From NCBI GenBank assembly GCA_034002745.1, contig JAVEZY010000008.1:1-64000 (forward strand): a stretch of DNA of 64,000 nucleotides, in the 5' to 3' direction. How positions within the stretch are numbered: the stretch's first letter is position 1; each line of letters starts with the position of its first letter. Positions 35,555 to 44,200 of this stretch are shown one piece after another. Made by a program: the position numbers and the translations under genes. The notes under the pieces were generated by a model, which saw only the letters and a list, made by a program, of their open reading frames with translations, did not search any database and was not told where the DNA came from. Origin of the DNA: JAITWN01 sp034002745. Lineage in GTDB: Bacteria; Pseudomonadota; Gammaproteobacteria; SZUA-140.

Positions 35555-35731
35555 TCAGTCGGTCGTCTGGTCGGCCGGCCACTTGCCGAGGCGTTGCAGG
35601 ACGCGAATGCGCTCCTCGTCGGTCATCTTGCGCCAGTTGTTCGATTCTTCGTTTGTCATGCCGCAGCCGGTGCACACGCCGTCCTCGAACAGGCACACCA
35701 TGATACAAGGGGACTTGATCTCCTGTGACAT
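35555..35731 (-). CDS. DUF1289 microprotein (cysteine-rich)
   Basis: A 58-residue protein starting M-S-Q-E-I-K-S-P-C and ending Q-T-T-D. It contains four cysteines in the pattern P-C-x3-C-x6-C-T-G-C-G, followed by W-R-K-M-T-D-E-E-R. This is the DUF1289 family, small predicted Fe-S or zinc proteins. ATG is at 35731 and TGA at 35555-35557. It lies 49 nt upstream of the ABC-F gene on the same strand, so cotranscription is likely. The function is unknown. Confidence 0.88.
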   Translation of the reverse strand: MSQEIKSPCIMVCLFEDGVCTGCGMTNEESNNWRKMTDEERIRVLQRLGKWPADQTTD

Positions 35732-35908
35732 ACGCTATTCCGCATTTACCGAAATCGAGCGCCGATTATCGCATATTCGCCATCGCCCGTGCGCGCGTTC
35801 CGTGTACCAAGTTTTGTCACCTCCAGCCGATATCGTGTCGGTAGCAATAGAAGAAATGACCGGGAGCCGTCGAACGGACCGGCTGACGGTGTCGGATGAG
35901 GGGGGAGC

Positions 35909-38338
35909 GTGGGGCGGGACGATGCGGAAGATGTGCCTGATGCGGGTGGAGCCAACGTAGCCGGCGACCCTCGTGGACGGGGGCTTCATGGCTCCGCGCT
36001 CAATCCCGCGGCTCCGGCGTGCGGGCGCGAACCGGCGAGCGTGCGCCTCAGGAGCCAGTCCGGCGATTCCGGACACTCGTGCGGCCTGACCCCGGAAATC
36101 ATGCGTGTCCTCAATTTTCACTCCCTCGCAGAACGCTGCCGCGAGACCGAACTCAGACAGCTGCGGACAGCGCGGCATCTTTCCGATCTCTTTGCTCTCA
36201 GCGGCGAGGCCGTATTCCTGGTCGATGGCCACTGGCGCATCGTCGATCTCAATCCCGGCGCCGAGCGCGCCTTCGCACTCGGTCGCGATGCGCTCGGCCG
36301 GCCCCTCACCGATCTGCTGCCCGGATTCGTTCCTCCGGCCAATGAAGTGAATCCCGTTGAGAATGTCACGACATCGGCACGTCGCGCCGACGGCGGGACC
36401 TTTCCCGCCCGCGTATGCGTGGCGGGAGATCGCGCACTCGGGGTCTGGACGGTGCTGGTAACCGATCTCGACGAGGGCCGTCTCGCGGAACGCGAGTTGG
36501 CGGCTGCCGAGAATCTGGTGCTGGCTGTGAATGGCGCCGACAGTATCGAAGCTGCGCTCGGGGAAGCCTTGCGCGGCATGCGCGAACTGATCGGCTGGGA
36601 AGCAGCCGAGGCGTGGCTGCCTGATGCAGAAGGTGAACATCTGTATGCGGGTGGCAGCCATCTCATGCGCAGCAGCGATGATGCCTTGTTCCTGGCCGGC
36701 AACCGGCTCCCCTTGCGCAGCGGCGAAGGCTTGCCCGGGCGCGCCTGGAACAGCGGGCGACCGGAATGGATGGAATCGCTGCCGCAGGCGTGCGATTTCC
36801 GCTGCCGGGATGCGGCCGTGCGGACAGACCATCGCACCGGTCTGGCTGTACCCATCTTCGTCGGCGGAGAGTTCATCGCCGTCCTGTGCTTCTATACCCG
36901 TCGCACGCTTGGTGCCGACGAACGCCTGATCAGGGTCAGCGCCGCCATAGCCGGTCACCTCGGCACCATCCTGCAGCGCAAGCGCGTCGAAGACCGCCTG
37001 CACTATCTGGCGCACCACGATCCGCTGACCGGCGCCGCCAACCGTGCGCTGCTCCGCGAGCGCATCGATCACGCGCGGATGGAAGCGAATCGCCGCGGAC
37101 GACTTTTCGCCCTCCTTCATCTGGATCTCGACCGGTTCAAGAGCATCAATGACGTCTTCGGTTATCCGGCCGGAGACCGTCTGCTGCAACAGGTCGCCGA
37201 GCGCCTGCGCGAAGCGGTACGCGGCAGCGATACCGTGGCGCGTCTCGGCAGCGACGAGTTCATGCTGCTGCTCACCGGCCTCAAGCAGGTAGACAACGTC
37301 GCCGGTATCGCGGAAAAGATCGCGCACTGCTTCGCCCGTCCGTTCGCACTCGCAGGGCAGCAGGCGACGCTGAGCGCGAGCATGGGTATAACGATCTATC
37401 CCCATGACGCCATGGATACCGATGGCTTGCTCCAAAACGCGGACATCGCGATGAATCGCGCCAAGGAGCAGGACGGCGGCTATCGATTCCACACCGAGGA
37501 GATGAGCGTCCACTTCCGCGAGCGGATGTCGCTGGAACGCGACCTGCGCCTGGCGCTGAGCCGCGAAGAATTCAGCCTGCGCTATCAGCCGATCTTCGAT
37601 CTCGCCAGCGGGGCCTTCACTCACGTGGAGACTCTGGCGCGCTGGTCGCATCCGCAGCGCGGCGAGGTATCGCCGAGCGTGTTCATTCCGCTCGCCGAGA
37701 AAACCGGCATGATCGTCGAGTTCGGCGAATGGGTCCTGCGCACGGCATGCCGGCAGGCGGCGGAGTGGCAGCGATGCGGACGGGTTCCGGCCCCCCATGT
37801 CGCGGTCAACATCTCCGCGCGGGAACTCGGTCATCAGCAATTCGTCGAGCGGCTGCGGGACGTGCTGGTGGAAACGGGATGCGATCCTGCGGGTCTCACG
37901 ATCGAGATCACCGAAAGCCTGTTCATCGATGTCGACATGATCGACGTGCTGCGCGCGGTGAGCGCCACCGGAGTGCAGCTGTCCATCGATGACTTCGGTA
38001 CCGGTTACTCCAGTCTGGCCTATCTGCGGCGGCTGCAGCTGGACTACCTCAAGATCGACCGCTCATTCATCAACGACGTGCCTCATGATGCGGAGGCGAC
38101 GATTCTGGTGACAGCGATCATCGACATGGCGCATGCACTCGGATTGAAAGTGGTTGCCGAGGGCATCGAAACGGAGGCCCAGCTGCGCTACCTGATGGAG
38201 CAGGGCTGCGATCTGGTTCAGGGCTATTACCTGGGCGTGCCGATGCCGGCGAAGGAGGCGGCGCGGCTGTTCCGCGCGCGCCCGCGCGGCGTTCAGGACC
38301 CGTTGATGAATGGTATCAGGGCGAACCAGCCGATGTAG
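35909..38338 (+). CDS. GAF-GGDEF-EAL cyclic di-GMP protein with N-terminal PAS-like domain
   Basis: A protein of up to 809 residues. A PAS-like segment (about 90-190, D-L-F-A-L-S-G-E-A-V-F-L-V-D) and a GAF domain (about 200-350) precede GGDEF and EAL domains. The GGDEF active site reads G-S-D-E-F, second Gly changed to Ser, with an intact allosteric I-site R-G-S-D five residues before it. The EAL motif is E-T-L, but all catalytic residues remain (the first Glu, N-I-S-A-R, E-I-T-E, D-D-F-G-T-G, L-K-I-D-R, A-E-G-I-E-T, Q-G-Y-Y). It is most likely an active phosphodiesterase with a doubtful cyclase. The start is uncertain: GTG 35909, or ATG 36101, which drops a 64-residue low-complexity leader. 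Confidence 0.88.
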   Translation: MGRDDAEDVPDAGGANVAGDPRGRGLHGSALNPAAPACGREPASVRLRSQSGDSGHSCGLTPEIMRVLNFHSLAERCRETELRQLRTARHLSDLFALSGEAVFLVDGHWRIVDLNPGAERAFALGRDALGRPLTDLLPGFVPPANEVNPVENVTTSARRADGGTFPARVCVAGDRALGVWTVLVTDLDEGRLAERELAAAENLVLAVNGADSIEAALGEALRGMRELIGWEAAEAWLPDAEGEHLYAGGSHLMRSSDDALFLAGNRLPLRSGEGLPGRAWNSGRPEWMESLPQACDFRCRDAAVRTDHRTGLAVPIFVGGEFIAVLCFYTRRTLGADERLIRVSAAIAGHLGTILQRKRVEDRLHYLAHHDPLTGAANRALLRERIDHARMEANRRGRLFALLHLDLDRFKSINDVFGYPAGDRLLQQVAERLREAVRGSDTVARLGSDEFMLLLTGLKQVDNVAGIAEKIAHCFARPFALAGQQATLSASMGITIYPHDAMDTDGLLQNADIAMNRAKEQDGGYRFHTEEMSVHFRERMSLERDLRLALSREEFSLRYQPIFDLASGAFTHVETLARWSHPQRGEVSPSVFIPLAEKTGMIVEFGEWVLRTACRQAAEWQRCGRVPAPHVAVNISARELGHQQFVERLRDVLVETGCDPAGLTIEITESLFIDVDMIDVLRAVSATGVQLSIDDFGTGYSSLAYLRRLQLDYLKIDRSFINDVPHDAEATILVTAIIDMAHALGLKVVAEGIETEAQLRYLMEQGCDLVQGYYLGVPMPAKEAARLFRARPRGVQDPLMNGIRANQPM

Positions 38339-39801
38339 GTCAGCGCCGTGATCATCAGCCGGTCGATGCGGCCGCCATGGCGGCCCGGATCGCCGGCGAG
38401 CCTGCGCAGCAGATGCAGCAGCAGGACGGCGTGAGGAACCACGAACCAGCTGGCGCCATCATATACCCCGTCAGCGAAGCCGGCCATGTCCCAGGTGACG
38501 GCCGCGCCCGCCGCCAGCGCGCTGAGCGCCATCGCGAGCCGGATGGTTCCGGCCGGTCCCGCGCGGACCGCAAATGTCCGCTTGCCCGCAGCAAGATCGG
38601 CTTGCCGGTCGGGGAGTCCGGAGAGCGCGATTGCAGGAACGATGGCGAGGAACAGCGGTATTCCGGCGATCCAGGGAAACCCGTCGGCATGGCTGCCGCC
38701 GTACAGCAGGTAGCCGAACAGCAGCACGAGAAAACTGTGGGTGACGGCGACATCGAGTTCGCCCAGGCCGCGGTGCGAGAGCTTGAGCGGAGGTACCGTA
38801 TAGCCCAGGCACAGCACCAGCGCTATCGTCAGCAGCGGCAGCAAGCCGGGGACAAGGCCCGCAAGCCACACCGCGCAGCAAAGGAACCCGGCGATGCCGA
38901 GCGCGATGCCCGCGCGCACTTCGCGGAAGTTCAGCGTGCCGTCGACCAGCACGCGTGAACCGCCGTTGAAAGGCCCGAAGTTGCGATTGGCCTGGTCGGT
39001 TCGGTAATCGTAGTGCTCATTGGCAAGCACCGTGGCGAATTCCAGCAGGAAGATCGCCGCGTAGCCCAGCCAGAAGAGCCCGTCCCCGAGCACCGCTTTG
39101 CCGCCACCGGCTGCCATTGCTCCCAGAGCATAGGCGAGCCAGGTCATCGGGTAGAACTGCAGCCGGATGGCGCGCAGCCAGCCAAGGATCTTCGCTCGCG
39201 CATGTTCCCTGGCATCGGGGACGCCTGCGGCGAGGCGCAGCCCCTCGAAGCGGGCCCGGGTCAGCCATGCGGCGCGGCGCGCCGGCGTGGAATCGAAGAC
39301 CGTGCCGAAGCTGGTGACGCGGACCGGCCGTATACCGCAGAACTGCAGCGTGGCCATCTTCATTGCCTTGATCCCGGGACTGGCGTAGATCCAGCGGTAG
39401 ACCCAGCCCGGCGTATCCATGGTGTTGATCAGATGTGCCGACTTGCCTTGGAGCAATTGGTCCCAGCTTCCATCCGGGTGCATGCAGAAGGCGTAGCCGG
39501 GCTTGAAGATCCGGTCGATGAATCCCTTGAGCAGGGCGGGCATGGTGCCCCACCAGTTGGGGAAAACGAAAACCAGATGGTCGGCCCAGCTCACCAGGGC
39601 GCGGGCGTGCTCCAGATCGGATTCCTCCGGAGCATCTTCCCGCCCGATCGGGTAGTTGATATCGAAGGCCATCTCGCCGAGGTGCAGCACTTCAACGCGG
39701 GTGCCGGCTGTCCTTGCGCCTTCCGCATAGGCCTCGGCGAGTGCGCCACACAGGCTGTCGCGTCGCGGGTGGCCGAGGATCACCAGGACGCGAAGCGGCA
39801 C
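38293..39801 (-). CDS. Fusion of NAD(P)H quinone reductase (flavodoxin fold) and UbiA-type prenyltransferase
   Basis: A 502-residue fusion. Residues 1-195 are an NQO-type flavodoxin-fold domain (G-H-P-R-R-D-S-L, then F-P-N-W-W-G-T-M-P-A-L-L-K-G-F-I-D-R-I-F-K-P-G-Y-A-F) that would transfer hydride from NAD(P)H via FMN or FAD. Residues 210-502 are a UbiA membrane prenyltransferase with about eight helices. Its first aspartate motif is N-E-H-Y-D-Y-R-T-D (261-269), then G-P-F-N-G-G-S-R-V-L-V-D-G, Y-T-V-P-P-L-K-L and the second motif D-x3-D at 398-402; these resemble MenA-type enzymes. Joining quinone reduction and aromatic prenylation in one chain is unusual. It starts with GTG 39801, 3 nt after the upstream membrane-protein stop. 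Its 3' end overlaps the GGDEF/EAL gene by 46 nt. Confidence 0.88.
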   Translation of the reverse strand: MPLRVLVILGHPRRDSLCGALAEAYAEGARTAGTRVEVLHLGEMAFDINYPIGREDAPEESDLEHARALVSWADHLVFVFPNWWGTMPALLKGFIDRIFKPGYAFCMHPDGSWDQLLQGKSAHLINTMDTPGWVYRWIYASPGIKAMKMATLQFCGIRPVRVTSFGTVFDSTPARRAAWLTRARFEGLRLAAGVPDAREHARAKILGWLRAIRLQFYPMTWLAYALGAMAAGGGKAVLGDGLFWLGYAAIFLLEFATVLANEHYDYRTDQANRNFGPFNGGSRVLVDGTLNFREVRAGIALGIAGFLCCAVWLAGLVPGLLPLLTIALVLCLGYTVPPLKLSHRGLGELDVAVTHSFLVLLFGYLLYGGSHADGFPWIAGIPLFLAIVPAIALSGLPDRQADLAAGKRTFAVRAGPAGTIRLAMALSALAAGAAVTWDMAGFADGVYDGASWFVVPHAVLLLHLLRRLAGDPGRHGGRIDRLMITALTYIGWFALIPFINGS

Positions 39802-39804
39802 GGA

Positions 39805-40314
39805 TCAGCCGAGCTCGTCTCGCTGCGCCCATTTGGCGCCGAAAACGACGATCCCCATGATGAGCAGGAAGCTCACGCCGATCACCACCGATACGCAAAG
39901 ATTCTCGATCAGCGCGGCGTCCAGGCGGCGGCTGAACGAAAGCTCGCCGGCTGCCTCGAAGTGCCGCATGCCGGCAATGACCGGGGAGATCAGCAGTGGT
40001 ATGAACGAGCCATAGAACAGCCGAACCAGCAGCGCCGAAGGATGGATATGCATCAGGATGAAAGACAGCGCGCTGTAGACGACGTATGGGCACGGGAACG
40101 CGGCGGTAGCCAGCATGAAGGCCAGCGTGCGGTCGGAGTGATAAGGCGGGTCGAAAACGTTGATCAGGCCGACCAGCATGGCAATGATCGCGCAGATCCC
40201 CATGACCACGAATCCGGGGAACAGACCACGTGCCGGACCGAGAATCCGGTTGATCGCGCCGACCCTGGAATCGTCGGATCTGTCATCGCTGGTGCACTGC
40301 GTCATGGACGTCAC
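39805..40314 (-). CDS. Four-helix membrane protein of unknown function
   Basis: A 169-residue protein with four hydrophobic helices and a hydrophilic N-terminus. Helix 2 is preceded by a short loop (D-P-P-Y-H-S-D-R). I recognise no family. GTG 40314 is chosen because AGGAGA lies 6 nt upstream; ATG 40335 and ATG 40305 are alternatives. It sits between the HAD phosphatase and the quinone reductase-UbiA fusion, both within about 30 nt, so it belongs to that operon and may serve the same membrane-associated pathway. Confidence 0.66.
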   Translation of the reverse strand: MTSMTQCTSDDRSDDSRVGAINRILGPARGLFPGFVVMGICAIIAMLVGLINVFDPPYHSDRTLAFMLATAAFPCPYVVYSALSFILMHIHPSALLVRLFYGSFIPLLISPVIAGMRHFEAAGELSFSRRLDAALIENLCVSVVIGVSFLLIMGIVVFGAKWAQRDELG

Positions 40315-40340
40315 ACTGCATCTCCTGTCATGCATGCAAT

Positions 40341-41186
40341 CTACAGCCAGGCCGCTGTCTCGGGCATGAAGTGGACCATGCCTTCGAGAATTCCGGCGGC
40401 ATAATTGCCGTTCATTCCCTTCAATCCACCTCGCGCCAGATAAAGCGCTTCCGTATGGCGTTGTTCGGCCGCGCGGCGGATCGCTTCCCGCCTCACTTCC
40501 TCGCTGGCATTGCCCACCAGCACCGCAGGCACCTGGCTGGCGAGCACCGCCAGATCATTGCCACTGTCGCCCGAGTACATGCAGGCGGAGACCTCCAGGC
40601 CCAGCATGTCGATCAGGAACTCTACGGCATGCAATTTGGTGGCCCGTTCCGGCAACAGATCGAGCAGCCCCTGATCGCGGGTCTCATCGACGCTCCATAT
40701 CAGCGCGATACGTAGCTGCGAGAGTCCGTGTCGGGCGAGGCGCTCGTCCATGTAGGCACGGAAAGACGCGGTATCGAAGTCCGGCGGCGCGTAGTAGCTG
40801 AGCTTGAAATCGTTCTGGCGCCCGGCTTCCTGCAGCACGAGCGGCGCCGGCTCACCGAGCAGCGCCGCCAGATCGTGACTGCGCAGATCCCCCCAGTCGC
40901 TTGCGATATCCTCGAGCCACGCTTCGACCGGATCCCATCGCCCATCGGCAACCCGGTAGAGCGTGGTGCCGACATCGGCAATGGCGTAGTCCGGCACCGG
41001 CAGGGACCAGCGCTGGATCGCGTCCCGTTGCAGGGCCAGACTTCGGCCGCTGACGTAGGTGAGGATGACTTCGGGGCGCGCCGCTACGTCGCGGAACAGC
41101 GTTCTCGCTTCCGGTGATTCGGCTTGCAGGCCATTGGGCAACAGCGTCCGGTCTAGATCAGTGCAAAGCAGTATGGAGCGGCTCAT
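40341..41186 (-). CDS. HAD-IIB hydrolase, sucrose-6-phosphate phosphatase-like
   Basis: A 281-residue HAD superfamily phosphatase. The nucleophile motif is C-T-D-L-D-R-T-L-L (Asp10, Asp12), motif II is T-Y-V-S-G-R-S, Lys184 gives motif III, and motif IV is S-G-D-S-G-N-D (205-211). The overall style (A-D-V-G-T-T-L-Y-R, W-x-x-x-L, G-G-L-K-G-M-N-G-N-Y-A-A-G-I) matches sucrose-phosphate phosphatases. No sucrose-phosphate synthase is in the window, so the true substrate may differ. It heads the operon containing the four-helix protein and the quinone reductase-UbiA fusion. Confidence 0.82.
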   Translation of the reverse strand: MSRSILLCTDLDRTLLPNGLQAESPEARTLFRDVAARPEVILTYVSGRSLALQRDAIQRWSLPVPDYAIADVGTTLYRVADGRWDPVEAWLEDIASDWGDLRSHDLAALLGEPAPLVLQEAGRQNDFKLSYYAPPDFDTASFRAYMDERLARHGLSQLRIALIWSVDETRDQGLLDLLPERATKLHAVEFLIDMLGLEVSACMYSGDSGNDLAVLASQVPAVLVGNASEEVRREAIRRAAEQRHTEALYLARGGLKGMNGNYAAGILEGMVHFMPETAAWL

Positions 41187-41271
41187 TCCGGCGCGAAGGC
41201 CCTCTTGGCGGCGTGCGGTCGAGAGGTTTTAGGATGGCCCGAATGCATGGGCTTTGCAAGCCTCGAGCCCT

Positions 41272-44200
41272 TCAGCGCTCCAGGGAGTACAGCAGGTCGG
41301 CGCCGGCGCCGGTGCGGGTGCCGCTCTCGGTTTCCAGGGTCCACTTTCTGCCGAGCTTGTAGCGGAACTGGATGGCATTGTTGTCTTCCATGAGACCCTG
41401 GATATAGCGCACGTATAGTCGCGGCGAGAGCGAGCGGCCGAGCACCAGCGCGGTATCCTCGCTCTGCTCGCCGGCCTCGATGCTGACTTCCACCAGGTTG
41501 AAGCGTTCGCCGATCTTCTCGGCCAGGGCGCCGCCGCCGGCGATCGCGACAGAGGTTGCCGCCTGGTACAGATCGGCGCCTTCCCCGGCACGGGCTTCGG
41601 ACAGGGGACGGCCGATGACCAGCCAGGACAGCACGTCGGCATCGTCCATCGTGGGTGAGGAGTACAGTGTCACCGTCGGGGCCTTGGCCGTGCCGAGCAC
41701 GCGCACACCGACGCTGATTTCGTCGTTCTCGCCGCGTGTGCGGGAGGCGATGACGTCGATCGCGGGATTGGCGATCGGACCTCCGGCATAGAGAATGCGG
41801 CCCTGGCTGATGGCCAGGTTCTGGCCATAGGCCCGGTAACGGCCATCCACGAGGGCGATTTCTCCCTGCGCCGTGATGCTGTCCCGGGCGGCGATGAGGA
41901 TGGTGCGGCCCGTGAGACGGCCTTCGAAACCGCGCCCGGAGATTTTCACCTCATCGCCGAGGAGGAACTCCAGCCTTCCGCGCAGGCGCAAGGGAGCGCG
42001 GGCATCAGCCTCCGGTCCGCCCAGCACCACGACATCGTCGGACGCCGAAATCGCGCTTTCCGGTCGGACCGGTTCCAGCTTCGCGCGGGGAATGGTCAGC
42101 GATCCATCGAAATCGAGCGCACGCGGAGTCACCCGCACCGCGATGTTCGGCGATGCGGTGATCTGTGCCGTGGGGACGCGCACGGCGGCCAGGTCGTTTC
42201 CGCTCAGTGCCAGGTTCGCTTCCCAATCAGAGGGGGTGCGAAAGCTCCCGTTTCCACCGATGACCAGCGCGCCGTCACCCATATTGCCGCTGCCAGAGAG
42301 AGCGATCGTGTTGTCCTGAAACCGGGCGTTCAACCGCAGATCGTCGAGCTGGCTGCCGAGGGGCAGGATGTTCAGCCGGCCGATCACGAAATCGGCGGCG
42401 CCATCCAGGCGGGGCTCACCGACTGTGCCGGACAGCTCGAGGTCGATGCGCGCGCGACCGCCGCTGGCGAGATGGATATTGGGAATGAACAGCGAACCAG
42501 CGTCGAGGGCGATGTCGCCGGCGAGTTCGAGGTCCAGGGCCTGGCCGGTCGCCGGACGCGCAGGCAGGGTGTAATCGGGCATGCGCAGCGATGCGACGAG
42601 CGAACCGTCCGGATCACCCAGGGCCAGGCTCATGGTGCCGTGGATGCCGTCGTCGTCGGCGTCCACATCGAGCCGGGCTTCGCGATATCTCAGCGTCTGC
42701 AATCCCGCCTCGCCGGGAAGCCCGTAACGGAACATGCCATCACGCGCGCGTGCACTCACCTTTGCCCGGATCGTGCCCGCGTCGATCGCAGCCGAGATCC
42801 GTCCGGCGCTGATGCCGGCGAACTCCGCGGTGCCGAGCGGCACGATCGTGCTCAGCCGTCTGAGTTCGAGTCCGGACCATTCGAGCTCCGCGCTGTGCCG
42901 CGGCTCCGGCTCGGCAGCCGGGGCCGTGGATTCCAGCGCCGCACAGATGGCTGCGCCGACGCTGTCCCAGCACATCCGTTCGAGCGTGAGGCGCCGGGAC
43001 GAGGCGAGATGTATCGTTGCGGGCGCACGCTGCGTCCAGGTGCCCACATCCACCTGAACCAGGTGGCCTTCCTCCAGCACGCCCTGCCAGGCGCCTTCGG
43101 TGGCGCCGCCGCGCAGATGCTGGTCGAAGTGGAGCGTGTCGTGCCGGGATCGCAGTCTCACCGAGTGGGAGGCAAGCGTGCCCTCGCTGGACGCTTCGAT
43201 GCGGCCGAGTTCGAGGTTTCCGGTTCGCGCTCCGTTCGCGCTGATCTCGGTCTGCCAGCGCGGCGACCCGGCGAGAGTGAGATCCAGATATCCTTCGATG
43301 GCGGATGCATGGAGATTGCCGCGCGCTACCTCGCTGGCCTGCAGATCGATTCGGTTGTGCAGCGCGCGTGGTGGGCCGCGATGACTGCCTTGCATGCGCA
43401 GCTCGCCGTTCATTCCAGGCGCGAGGGCGGCGAGTTCGGGCGCTTCGAGCCGCCAGTCGATGCGCCAGTCCGCTCCGAAGGCGGCGGATCCACGGACGCT
43501 GGCATTCCCGGCCGCAAGATCGGCGGCGGCATTGCCCTCGCCTGCGCTATCGAGTTCGATGTGCGCCTGCCCGCGAAGCGGCAAGCGACCGATGTGGCCG
43601 TGCAGATTCTCGATGCGGGCGTGATGGCGCGACGCGGAGCCGCCGGGGCCGGTGGCGAGTTCGAGCCGGGCACTGACGCGACCCTGCAGTTCGGGCCGCA
43701 GCGCGCCCGGGTCCAGATTGTCGACGTCGAGCGCCAGCCGCCCCTCGAATCCGCTTTCCCAGGCGAGTTCCGCATCGCCCGTGAGGGTGCCATCCAGCCA
43801 TGCGGCTTTCAGAGCCGGAATGCGGGTGCCTCGCAGGTCGCCGCTGCCACGGGCTTCGAGCGCCAGCGCCGGAATTTCCCGTCCGCTGATCGAGGCATCG
43901 ATTTCGTAATGATAGGCGTCAGGAGCGCCACGCAGGCGCAGGTGCCCCCGGTCGCTGCGTGCCTCGTCCAGCCAGGTGAGGTTTTCCCATTGCGCCTCTC
44001 CCTGAAGCTGCGTCGGTCGCGCGCCATCCTGCCGGGCCCGGGCGGTGATGCGGCCTTCACCCTCGCGTTCGGCCGCGCGCAGCCGTGCCAGGGTCCAGCG
44101 GCTGCCATTCCAGCCGCCGTTGAGGTCGATTTCCCAGGTGCCGACACGTTCCTCCGTCACGGAGGAACGCGCTTGCGCGGTGAATCCCGCGCCGCTGCCC

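Noticed and set aside
35735..37840. 701-codon minus-strand frame antisense to the GGDEF/EAL gene.
   Set aside because: The true gene on the plus strand carries all catalytic motifs; the antisense translation is rich in random Arg, Gly and His and lacks structure.
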